NCBI GenBank assembly: GCA_900557035.1
Contig: USRA01000077.1
Span: 1 to 7,433, forward strand
DNA from: an uncultured Prevotella sp.
GTDB taxonomy: Bacteria; Bacteroidota; Bacteroidia; Bacteroidales; Bacteroidaceae
Length of the DNA stretch: 7,433 nucleotides
Direction of reading: 5' to 3'
In this document: in pieces, positions 1-5,582 of the stretch
How the letters are laid out: each line of letters starts with the position of its first letter
Position numbering within the stretch: position 1 is the stretch's first letter
Made by a program: the position numbers and the translations under genes
The notes under the pieces: model-generated
Seen by the model: only the letters and a program-made list of their open reading frames with translations
What the model was told of the DNA's origin: nothing
The model's database searches: none

Positions 1-21
1 GTTTTGATTGTGAAATAGGCT

Positions 22-44
22 TTAGGTTTTATAGGTTTATATAG
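22..44 (+). promoter_or_regulatory. C-poor leader segment upstream of the GH16 gene
   Basis: The first 53 bases contain only two C residues and are rich in T, A and G. The core TTAGGTTTTATAGGTT (22-37) recurs with a two-base indel at 3073-3090 (TTAGGTTT-AAT-ATAGGTT). In both places a GC-rich hairpin follows 16-20 bases later. This looks like the transcribed leader of the GH16 gene, or a separate short RNA ahead of it. No complete promoter is visible inside the window. The bases GTTTTG at 1-6 could be the last six of a TAnnTTTG box, but the deciding two bases lie outside. The role is inferred; the similarity is seen directly. Confidence 0.4.
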
Positions 45-53
45 AATTATACA

Positions 54-87
54 GGGACTGCTCCTATGAATAAGTAGGAGTGGCCCC
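54..87 (+). terminator. Hairpin between leader and GH16 start (terminator or attenuator-like)
   Basis: The perfect arms CTCCTA (61-66) and TAGGAG (75-80) enclose an 8-base loop. The stem continues outward through two G-U pairs and one C-G pair, then an A/C mismatch, then GGG (54-56) against CCC (85-87). The sequence after it, cctttctaaatttt, is T-rich but not a clean U-tract. It could terminate an upstream transcript, stabilise the 5' end of the GH16 message, or work as an attenuator, because the GH16 start codon is only 20 bases downstream. The structure is seen; the function is not settled. Confidence 0.5.
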
Positions 88-107
88 CTTTCTAAATTTT
101 AAATGAC

Positions 108-1262
108 ATGAAATTCTTGAAAATATTTTCCTTCCTCCTTTCGTTCATGCTGCTTTCTTGCAGCAGTAGTTCGTCTGATGTCAATGGAGAGATAACGATA
201 GCCTGCTCTCCTACGAGCATCGATGTTCCTGCCAAAGGCGGTACTTATAAAATCATGGTAGTGGCTTCTGAAGGAGGTTGGGAGGCGAGAGCATCCTTCC
301 CTGGAGAAGGTCCTACGACAAATGTATACCCTTGGTTTAAAGTGAGTGCCAGTGGTAATAACAAAGCTATGGGTATGGTAACTGTAGATGTGGAAGAGAA
401 TAAATCGTCTGTAGCTCTTGACGGAAGTGTCGAGATTTCATTAGAGAATAAGAAGGTATCGGTGCCAGTGCATCAGGCAGGAAAACAGGTTACTCCTATT
501 GAAGGGGGCGAAATGGTGATTCCGGAAGGTTACAGACTGGTCTGGAATGATGAGTTTAATGAAGGCTCAGAGTTGAATAGTACCGACTGGCGTCATGAGG
601 TGCAGAAGTCGGGCTGGGTGAACAATGAACTTCAGAACTATGTGAATGGCTCTGCTGATGGCAAACGCGTAACAGAAATTGCTGATAACCGGCTTTACAT
701 CAACTGTTTCAAGGGCAGCGACGGCAAGATTTATTCGGGGCGCGTATATGCTCACGAAACCCAGGGCTGGCTTTACGGTATCTTCGAAGCTCGCATCAAA
801 TTGCCTAAAGGTAAAGGCACATGGCCTGCCTTCTGGATGATGCCTTGCAATAATGACTTCGGTGCCAATCCATGGCCTAAGTGTGGTGAGATAGACATCA
901 TGGAAGAGGTGGGTGTGAACCCTAATCGCACTTCTTCTTCGCTCCACACTGAATCGTATAATCATGTGATGAATACCCAGAAGACAGCTGAGCGTCTAAC
1001 CGAGGGCGCGGAGGATGGATTCCATGTCTATCGCCTGGAGTGGGCGGAGGATCATATCACCACATACGTGGATGGCGTGAAGTTGCTCTCATTCGATAAT
1101 GATGGCAAGGGCAATGTAGCTACATGGCCATTCAACAAGCCATTCTATGTGATTCTCAATCTTGCCTGGGGCGGCAGTTGGGGCGGCATGAATGGAGTGG
1201 ATGAGACTGCTCTCCCTGCTACAATGGAAGTGGATTACGTCAGAGTATTCCAGAAGAAATAA
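108..1262 (+). CDS. BACON-GH16 lipoprotein, laminarinase-like endo-beta-1,3(-1,4)-glucanase
   Basis: The 384-aa product has a lipoprotein signal peptide with lipobox LLSC, so Cys18 is the probable lipidated residue, followed by a serine-rich linker. Residues about 29-125 resemble a BACON domain, a beta-sandwich common in Bacteroidetes glycanases and thought to position the enzyme at the cell surface. Residues about 140-384 form a GH16 jelly-roll catalytic domain. Its signature EIDIMEE at 261-267 gives the ExDxxE form: E261 nucleophile, D263, E266 acid/base. This beta-bulge form is typical of laminarinases and mixed-linkage glucanases. WPAFWMMP (239-246), the LAWGGSWGG segment (352-360) and the C-terminal MEVDYVRVFQ strand also fit the family. 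The ATG at 108 is chosen because it gives an intact signal peptide; an ATG at 103 is out of frame and stops after two codons. Substrate specificity (laminarin, lichenan or barley glucan) cannot be read from sequence alone. The gene ends 47 bp before a strong terminator. Confidence 0.93.
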   Translation: MKFLKIFSFLLSFMLLSCSSSSSDVNGEITIACSPTSIDVPAKGGTYKIMVVASEGGWEARASFPGEGPTTNVYPWFKVSASGNNKAMGMVTVDVEENKSSVALDGSVEISLENKKVSVPVHQAGKQVTPIEGGEMVIPEGYRLVWNDEFNEGSELNSTDWRHEVQKSGWVNNELQNYVNGSADGKRVTEIADNRLYINCFKGSDGKIYSGRVYAHETQGWLYGIFEARIKLPKGKGTWPAFWMMPCNNDFGANPWPKCGEIDIMEEVGVNPNRTSSSLHTESYNHVMNTQKTAERLTEGAEDGFHVYRLEWAEDHITTYVDGVKLLSFDNDGKGNVATWPFNKPFYVILNLAWGGSWGGMNGVDETALPATMEVDYVRVFQKK

Positions 1263-1273
1263 TCATGATTTTT

Positions 1274-1309
1274 GGGAGAAGCAACAATCTCCCTAGGAGA
1301 AACAATAAT
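1274..1309 (+). repeat. Imperfect 15-bp direct repeat in the GH16 3' untranslated region
   Basis: GGGAGAAGCAACAAT (1274-1288) and AGGAGAAACAATAAT (1295-1309) match at 12 of 15 positions. The TCTCC at 1288-1292 can pair either with GGGAGA upstream (1274-1279) or with GGAGA downstream (1296-1300), so two small hairpins exclude each other. It sits just ahead of the GH16 terminator. No function is known. Confidence 0.4.
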
Positions 1310-1348
1310 AATCCCCGGAGTTCTTTCACAAGAGCTTCGGGGATTTTG
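1310..1348 (+). terminator. Rho-independent terminator after the GH16 gene
   Basis: A 16-bp stem with two G-U pairs is formed by 1310-1325 and 1330-1345, closing a TCAC loop. The core is AATCCCCG against CGGGGATT. The stem runs into TTTT and then G on the plus strand, which fits termination of the GH16 transcript. It also lies 68-106 bp beyond the stop of the convergent GH5 gene, but its minus-strand tail is less T-rich. Confidence 0.85.
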
Positions 1349-1382
1349 TAGTTGATGAAAAGTTAGTTAGAAATATATATGG

Positions 1383-1428
1383 GCTTATTCAGCCTTTGTC
1401 TTTCTAGAAATCTGCTTATTCAGCCTTT
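1383..1428 (-). repeat. 15-bp direct repeat duplicating the end of the GH5 gene
   Basis: GCTTATTCAGCCTTT occurs at 1383-1397 and again at 1414-1428, with a 31-bp offset. On the minus strand the second copy carries the last GH5 codons (K-A-E-stop) and the first is an exact repeat of them just past the stop. This looks like a small tandem duplication of the gene end with diverged sequence between the copies. Confidence 0.6.
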
Positions 1429-2645
1429 AGTCCCATTGACTTGATATAGCCTTTCTGTGGGATACAATTCTCTTTCTTGGCATTCTCCACGAACTGCATC
1501 AGGAGTTTCTTGCCCTTTTCTTGGTCTGGGCGAGCCTTGCGGATGGCATCAAAGCTGCTGCGGTCTGCCTCGGCAAACTTCACGATGGTGCTATCCCAGT
1601 CGGCTGGTTTCTTGATGCCCATCATGCAACTGCCATCTATCTTCTTGTAAGGCCAGAAGGTGTAGCCGATGTTGGCTTTCTTCATGGTGGCACAGAAGTC
1701 GGCTTGCCACTGGTCGGTATTGTGACCTATCTCGCCCATGTACATTGGCAATTTGATCTTGTCGCGGAAGTCGATGATGCTCTGTATGGCTGCCTTGGTA
1801 GGCTCTCCTCCATAACGATGGCAGGTGTACATAATCTTATTGTCAAACTTCCAGTCGCTGAAAGGCTCGAAGTTGCCGTTCCATTGTGCACCGCCCAGCA
1901 GGATGATGTGGTTCTGGTCTACCTCTCTGATAGCCTTGGTAGCTCGCTTATAGAGGGGCTCCAACTTGGCATTGAGGGCTGCTCGCAAGGAGTCGCTAAA
2001 CATGGTGGCGATAGGCTCGTTCATCAGTTCATAGCCCAAGATAACGGGCTCGTCCTTGTAGCGGCTGGCTATCTTTTGCCATATCTGGCAGAATAGCTGC
2101 TGACTAGACTCGCTCTCGAAGAGCCATGGGTATCCATGACCATTGTCGATGTTGTCGCCTGTTTGACCGCCAGGGCAATCGTGCATATCCAGAATGAGGT
2201 GTAGGTCGTATTTGCGGCACCAATCTATCACCTTGTCCATCTGCTTGAATCCTTCAGTCTCATCATTTTTTCCCATGTAATCCTCACGGGTGAAGAGTTT
2301 GTAATTGAAAGGCAATCGGATGGTGTTGGCTCCCGTCTGCTTGATGTAAGCGATGTCGGCTTCGGTGATGTAATTGTCCTTGAATGCCTGCCAAAACTCA
2401 CGGGCAAAGTCGGGACCTGCCAACTCGCAGACCATGTCGTTGATCATCCACTCGCAGTTGGTCTTCTTGAAGTCAAACATGTAGCCCTCGGGGTTAAGCC
2501 AGTTGCCCAGATTGGTGCCCACGATGTATAGCTTCTTGCCGTTGGCATCCATCAGGTTCTCGCCCTTGATGGTTACAAAGTTGCTGGCATTTGCCGTCCC
2601 GATAGTCAGCATAAATAGTGCCATGAGATAGTTTCTTCTTTTCAT
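1416..2645 (-). CDS. Secreted GH5 beta-glucanase (cellulase / exo-1,3-glucanase-like)
   Basis: The 409-aa product begins with a Sec signal peptide (MKRR, hydrophobic core, probable cleavage after ANA at residue 20). Lacking a lipobox, it should be released into the periplasm or exported further. The rest is a GH5 (beta/alpha)8 barrel. Recognisable features are NLGNWL (45-50); R110 in TIRLPF; H155 in the LDMHDCPGGQ loop; the acid/base E210 in MNEP (208-211); H276 in the CHRYGG segment; the nucleophile E305 in MGEIG; and W331 in FWPYK. The NLGNWL and PGGQ features recall exo-beta-1,3-glucanases and related GH5 enzymes, so an exo- or endo-acting beta-glucan hydrolase is likely, but linkage preference is inferred. 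It converges on the GH16 gene and may act on oligosaccharides released by that enzyme. A promoter matching TAnnTTTG lies about 54 bp upstream of the ATG. No Shine-Dalgarno is evident. Confidence 0.9.
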   Translation of the reverse strand: MKRRNYLMALFMLTIGTANASNFVTIKGENLMDANGKKLYIVGTNLGNWLNPEGYMFDFKKTNCEWMINDMVCELAGPDFAREFWQAFKDNYITEADIAYIKQTGANTIRLPFNYKLFTREDYMGKNDETEGFKQMDKVIDWCRKYDLHLILDMHDCPGGQTGDNIDNGHGYPWLFESESSQQLFCQIWQKIASRYKDEPVILGYELMNEPIATMFSDSLRAALNAKLEPLYKRATKAIREVDQNHIILLGGAQWNGNFEPFSDWKFDNKIMYTCHRYGGEPTKAAIQSIIDFRDKIKLPMYMGEIGHNTDQWQADFCATMKKANIGYTFWPYKKIDGSCMMGIKKPADWDSTIVKFAEADRSSFDAIRKARPDQEKGKKLLMQFVENAKKENCIPQKGYIKSMGLKAE

Positions 2646-2698
2646 GTTGTTGTTATTCGTTTAGAAGTTGATAATGCTATTGTTTTGATTTCTTGTCA

Positions 2699-2706
2699 CA
2701 AAGGTA
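2699..2706 (-). promoter_or_regulatory. Bacteroidetes-type -7 box for the GH5 gene
   Basis: On the minus strand this reads TACCTTTG, an exact match to the Bacteroidetes TAnnTTTG consensus. It would give a 5' untranslated region of roughly 45-50 bases before the GH5 start at 2645. No convincing TTTG element is seen 19-21 bp further upstream, so the assignment rests on the -7 match and its position. Confidence 0.55.
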
Positions 2707-2986
2707 TAGATTGTTTTTCGTTTCTCATAGCCTATGTGATGGAATGGTGGATTGTGTTGCTTTAAGTTGTTTCTAATTGGTTGAATATGAGGCAACTATC
2801 TATAAATAGTGTGCTGTAAAAAGTGGAAGCCTTGGAGTGCTAATTATCGCTCTGTGTTCTCACTTTATTTGGTAATTCTCTCTTTGTCTCTCTTCATCTT
2901 GTTCCACTTTCTGTATTTGAATGGTAATGCTAAATGTATTGATAGTCAGTGAATATGCTGCTTTCTGCTTGGCAGAAAATCCACCT
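2707..2986. other. Intergenic stretch without a convincing gene
   Basis: About 280 bases separate the GH5 promoter from the rightward promoter near 3001-3032. The stretch is AT-rich and contains the 9-bp inverted pair AAAGTGGAA (2820-2828) and TTCCACTTT (2902-2910), 73 bases apart. A doubtful 45-codon ORF (2860-2997, minus strand) lies within it and is listed separately. Nothing else was recognised. Confidence 0.5.
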
Positions 2987-2997
2987 TTTGCCCCCAT
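2860..2997 (-). CDS. Doubtful small ORF, 45 codons
   Basis: An ATG at 2997 opens 45 codons (beginning MGAKGGFSAKQKAAYS) to a TGA at 2860-2862. The predicted peptide has a mixed hydrophobic/Thr-rich middle and a charged Glu/Gln/Arg-rich end, which is not obviously random. There is no Shine-Dalgarno, no matching minus-strand promoter, and its 5' end abuts a plus-strand promoter. No family is recognised. Chance ORFs of this size are common, so confidence is low. Confidence 0.2.
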   Translation of the reverse strand: MGAKGGFSAKQKAAYSLTINTFSITIQIQKVEQDEERQRENYQIK

Positions 2998-3000
2998 AGA

Positions 3001-3032
3001 CTTGTATCATAAAGGAAATATGCGTAATTTTG
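3001..3032 (+). promoter_or_regulatory. Rightward promoter with no downstream plus-strand gene
   Basis: CTTG at 3001-3004 and TAATTTTG at 3025-3032 are separated by exactly 20 bases, fitting the Bacteroidetes sigma-factor pattern (TTG/TTTG near -33, TAnnTTTG near -7). Transcription would begin at about 3037-3042 and run into the hairpin at 3111-3148. The next genes in that direction are on the opposite strand, so the promoter appears to drive only a short RNA. Confidence 0.5.
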
Positions 3033-3038
3033 CAGCAG

Positions 3039-3153
3039 ATTTAAGTTTTTTGGTTTTTAGATTTATTTAGTATTAGGTTTAATATAGGTTAGTTTTTGGT
3101 TAATACTTAAAAAGGAGTGAGCTCTCTGGGATGAAGGCTCACTCCTTTATTTT
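3039..3153 (+). ncRNA. Candidate small RNA or orphan leader RNA
   Basis: The approximate span runs from the predicted start after the promoter at 3001-3032 to the T-rich end of the hairpin at 3111-3148, about 115 bases. Only one C occurs between 3037 and 3110, an extreme composition expected to leave the RNA unstructured until the hairpin. The core at 3073-3090 (TTAGGTTT-AAT-ATAGGTT) matches the leader ahead of the GH16 gene at 22-37. No ORF of note lies inside on the plus strand. It may be an independent regulatory RNA, or the leader of a gene lost by rearrangement. It overlaps only intergenic sequence downstream of the DUF4861 gene. Expression is inferred, not shown. Confidence 0.4.
3109..3150 (-). 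terminator. Bidirectional terminator between the DUF4861 gene and the candidate small RNA
   Basis: A perfect 12-bp stem (AAAGGAGTGAGC at 3111-3122, GCTCACTCCTTT at 3137-3148) encloses a 14-base loop. On the minus strand it is followed by a run of T (A residues at 3109-3113), about 62 bp past the DUF4861 stop. On the plus strand it is followed by attttatactttt. It can therefore end transcripts from both sides. Confidence 0.85.
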
Positions 3154-3210
3154 ATACTTTTGTCGAAACACCTTCAGCGTAAGAGTTTCGGAGTTTCACT
3201 TATAGATTTT

Positions 3211-4635
3211 CTATCTAATCTCAATTTTTAGTGGCATCTTTCGGGCATCCAAGTAATCCTTGATACGAATCTGCCATTCGGCATAGCTCTTCACATCATA
3301 TTTGCTCCATGCAGCACCGAAGTAATAGCTGTACTTCTCCCCGTTCTTCAAGCCACGCTTCAAGCCGAGAGCATGACCGGTGGCACCATCGTGCTTCTTA
3401 TCGAAGAGCTGGTAGTAGGTGTGGTCGATGCCTTCTGGGAAGAGTACGCCCACATATACCTGGGAATTGTTCACCTCGATGTTATCCGTAGGGTCGGCAT
3501 AGCTTACGTAGTCCTTGGCGAAGGTCTTCGTCTCCGTATCTTCCTCGTGGATAGGGAAGCCGGTGGCGAAATCGGTGGCTTGGGTCAAGCCGTCATACCA
3601 TACGGTCATCTTGTTGAAGTTGCTGCCCTTATCGAGCGAGATGATGCGGTGCTCCACCACGTTCTTCATATCGCCTACGGTAGAGGGGTTGTAAGTCAGT
3701 TCTACGGTGAAGCGGAGCGGACCGTTATCTAGTATCTTGTATGTCTTGTAGCAATAAGGCAGAACCTGGTTCTTGCCCACCATCAGGCTTGGTGCACCCA
3801 ATCCCAGGGTAGCGCCCACACGATAAGGATCCAATCCGTTGCCATGGTCGAGATGGAAGGAGGTGAGGATATCCGTTTCTCGTGATTCTGCCTGCAGAGA
3901 CTTTCGATGAGCCTGAATGGTTTTCAGCTGAGCTTCAAGTTTGGCAGCCTTTGTCTTATTCTTTTCGTTCTTGGCTTGGCTTTCCAGGTTCTTCTCCTGC
4001 TTCTGCAGGGCTCTTACCTTGGCATCAATCTTATCGCCCTTGATATTTCCGTTCATATCCATGATGTATCGCTCGTAAACCACGGTGTCAGGAGTGTTCT
4101 TTACCCAGATGTCGGTGCCGAAGGAGCGCTCGCCGGTCTTCTGCAGGGCAGGGCCATATACGCGGTAGGCACATCGGTCGTTCTCCCATGCGATATCATC
4201 CTTTCTTATCTTATAGAGCGCACCTGTGGCATAAACCTTCTGCTTGTAAGGCTTGCCGATGCTCACGAAGTAAGTGGCAGAGCCGTGAGGGCGCACGTTG
4301 GCATCTATGAGCAGAAGGCCGTCGTGGGTAACCTGCGAACCGATCTGCTGTCCGCGCTTGTTCTTCACGATATAAGCCTCGCCCTTCTTGGGGTTGGCAT
4401 TGCCCAGCTTCGCCTTCACCTCGCTCATGCTCAGAGAGATAAGTTCCGTGCGGGGTGTGGAAGTTGGATTGCTTACCACGATGATAGCTTGCTGCATGGC
4501 TGCGGCTTGCTGTTCTGTTCCCTTCCCGGGAGTGGCTTGCTGTGCATGGCTGTAGTTAGAACCTGCCAATGCCAAAAGCATCATCAGGCTCCTGGCCGTG
4601 ATGCCCTTCATCATTTTTCCGTGAATCTTTTTCAT
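3211..4635 (-). CDS. Secreted DUF4861 family protein with coiled-coil insertion
   Basis: The 474-aa product has a Sec signal peptide (probable cleavage after SHA at residue 31) and a Gln/Ala-rich linker at about 32-50. It then resembles the DUF4861 family over residues about 50-474. Diagnostic stretches are IAWENDRCAYRVYGPAL (148-164), the DIWVK segment (175-179), and HLDHGNGLDPYRVGATLG (261-278), rich in conserved His, Asp and Gly that could form a catalytic or sugar-binding site. Family members commonly sit in Bacteroidetes polysaccharide-degradation loci, often near pectin or uronate enzymes; the activity of this one is not known to me. Residues about 199-250 are a Lys/Gln/Glu/Ala-rich segment with coiled-coil character, inserted before the HLDHG motif. 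In-frame ATGs at codons 8 and 9 are alternative starts and would still leave a signal peptide. The gene follows the cyclophilin terminator, so it probably has its own promoter, but no clear TAnnTTTG box was found in the 58 bp upstream. Confidence 0.8.
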   Translation of the reverse strand: MKKIHGKMMKGITARSLMMLLALAGSNYSHAQQATPGKGTEQQAAAMQQAIIVVSNPTSTPRTELISLSMSEVKAKLGNANPKKGEAYIVKNKRGQQIGSQVTHDGLLLIDANVRPHGSATYFVSIGKPYKQKVYATGALYKIRKDDIAWENDRCAYRVYGPALQKTGERSFGTDIWVKNTPDTVVYERYIMDMNGNIKGDKIDAKVRALQKQEKNLESQAKNEKNKTKAAKLEAQLKTIQAHRKSLQAESRETDILTSFHLDHGNGLDPYRVGATLGLGAPSLMVGKNQVLPYCYKTYKILDNGPLRFTVELTYNPSTVGDMKNVVEHRIISLDKGSNFNKMTVWYDGLTQATDFATGFPIHEEDTETKTFAKDYVSYADPTDNIEVNNSQVYVGVLFPEGIDHTYYQLFDKKHDGATGHALGLKRGLKNGEKYSYYFGAAWSKYDVKSYAEWQIRIKDYLDARKMPLKIEIR

Positions 4636-4687
4636 TTTGATTTGTTTGTTTTTATTTAATACGAATGAATAGTTGATGATACTTAAT

Positions 4688-4723
4688 AAAAAATCTCGCA
4701 GATTTCGTAGAAAACCTGCGAGA
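4688..4723 (-). terminator. Rho-independent terminator after the cyclophilin gene
   Basis: TCTCGCAG (4694-4701) pairs with CTGCGAGA (4716-4723). An inner TTTC/GAAA stem (4703-4706 with 4710-4713) closes a GTA loop. On the minus strand the hairpin is followed by TTTTTT (A residues at 4688-4693), 13 bp past the cyclophilin stop. It closes the operon coming from the right and insulates the DUF4861 gene. Confidence 0.88.
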
Positions 4724-4736
4724 AATATTTATTGTT

Positions 4737-5483
4737 TTATTCTTCTATAATAGAAATCTCTATGCTGATATCCTCCTTAGGTCTATCTCCGCGCATGGTT
4801 TCGCAGTTCTGAATCTTCTCTACTACGTCAAGGCCTTCCTCTACCTCGCCGAAAACGGTGTACTGGTTGTCGAGGAATGGGGTGCCGCCCACCTCGGTGT
4901 AAGCCTTCTGCTGCTCCTCGGTAAACTTAGGGTAACCCTGCTCCTTGCAGCGCTTCTTGGTTTCATCCACCAGCTCATCCTGAAGCTTCATCAAGCCCTC
5001 TCGGTCGCGGTTGCGGCGGAAGTTCATAATCTCATCATGGTGCTCCTTGGCAAGCTGGTTGAAGATGTTCTGCTCCATCTGCATACCCATCTGCTTCTCC
5101 ATCTGCTTCAGCTCGTTCTGCTTGTAGGTCTTTCCCCAAACGATATAGAATTGGCTTCCGCTGCTCTCACGCTCTGAGTTCACCTCATCGCCCAAACGGG
5201 CAGCACTCAAGACACCACGCTTGTGGAAGAGCTGTGGATAAACAAACTCGGCAGGGATGGTGTAGTCAGGTCCGCCCGTGCCCAGCATTTTGCCCTTAGG
5301 AGCACCCTTGCTATCCGGGTCACCGCCCTGAATCATGAAATCCTTGATGACACGGTGGAAGAGTGTGCCATCGAAATATCCCTCCTTTGCCAACTTGATG
5401 AAGTTGTTACGATGCTGAGGAGTCTCGTCGTAGAGGCGCACCTTGATGTCGCCCTCTGAAGTCTTAATCAATACTTTAGCCAT
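4737..5483 (-). CDS. Cytoplasmic cyclophilin-type peptidyl-prolyl isomerase with large helical insertion
   Basis: This 248-aa protein catalyses cis-trans isomerisation of prolyl bonds and assists folding. It has no signal peptide (MAKVLIKTSEGDIKV), so it should be cytoplasmic. Cyclophilin active-site residues are visible: R44 in LFHRVIKDF, F49, M50 and Q52 in DFMIQGGDP, and Q111-F112-Y113 in SGSQFYI. After the insertion, LDNQYTVFGEV (204-214) resumes the domain. Positions equal to human CypA W121 and H126 are F203 and Y208, as in many bacterial cyclophilins. Between Y113 and F203 there are 89 residues where CypA has 7. Much of this extra part (about 121-192) is Met/Gln/Lys/Glu-rich and probably helical. 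Typical single-domain cyclophilins are about 165 aa. The gene is preceded by tandem hairpins (5523-5571), has no promoter match in its upstream gap, and is followed by a terminator, so it is probably the last gene of the operon. Confidence 0.92.
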   Translation of the reverse strand: MAKVLIKTSEGDIKVRLYDETPQHRNNFIKLAKEGYFDGTLFHRVIKDFMIQGGDPDSKGAPKGKMLGTGGPDYTIPAEFVYPQLFHKRGVLSAARLGDEVNSERESSGSQFYIVWGKTYKQNELKQMEKQMGMQMEQNIFNQLAKEHHDEIMNFRRNRDREGLMKLQDELVDETKKRCKEQGYPKFTEEQQKAYTEVGGTPFLDNQYTVFGEVEEGLDVVEKIQNCETMRGDRPKEDISIEISIIEE

Positions 5484-5522
5484 ATTTTTTTTGTTTCTAT
5501 CTTATTTATAATTCAATAAATC

Positions 5523-5571
5523 CTCGGAATCTCCTTCGGAATTCATTATCTCGGAATCTCCTTCGGAATTC
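5523..5571 (-). repeat. Two identical 22-bp units, each a small hairpin, before the cyclophilin gene
   Basis: A perfect 22-bp unit occurs at 5523-5544 and 5550-5571 (period 27, 5-bp spacer). Each contains the core GAATCTCCTTCGGAATTC, which folds into a 7-bp stem with one bulged base and a three-base loop (5527-5544 and 5554-5571). The sequence TCGGAAT appears four times, starting at 5524, 5536, 5551 and 5563 (spacings 12, 15, 12). The array lies 11 bp past the stop of the 123-aa gene and about 40 bp before the cyclophilin start, inside a likely shared message. It could be an RNA processing or stability element, a protein-binding array, or a local duplication. Confidence 0.75.
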
Positions 5572-5582
5572 GATTCTAACAT

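Noticed and set aside
567..965. A 132-codon open frame on the minus strand opposite GH16
   Set aside because: It is antisense to the catalytic domain of the GH16 gene and has no recognisable features.
1521..2096. A 191-codon open frame on the plus strand opposite GH5
   Set aside because: It is a shadow of the GH5 gene, which carries all catalytic motifs; no promoter, start signal or family resemblance supports it.
2820..2910. AAAGTGGAA / TTCCACTTT inverted pair as possible mobile-element ends
   Set aside because: Only 9 bp and 73 bases apart, with no transposase, no target duplication and no further symmetry; could be chance in AT-rich sequence.
3164..3190. Inverted pair CGAAAC / GTTTCG downstream of the DUF4861 stop
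   Set aside because: Only 6 bp with a 15-base loop and no T-run; the strong hairpin at 3111-3148 explains termination.
3907..4659. A 250-codon open frame on the plus strand opposite the DUF4861 gene
   Set aside because: It is antisense to a well-supported secreted protein. Its Leu/Val/His-rich translation is what the complement of Lys/Glu/Gln-rich codons yields, and no domain is recognisable.
5523..5571. The tandem 22-bp units as a CRISPR array
   Set aside because: There are only two units with a 5-bp spacer, far too short for CRISPR spacers, and no cas genes are present.
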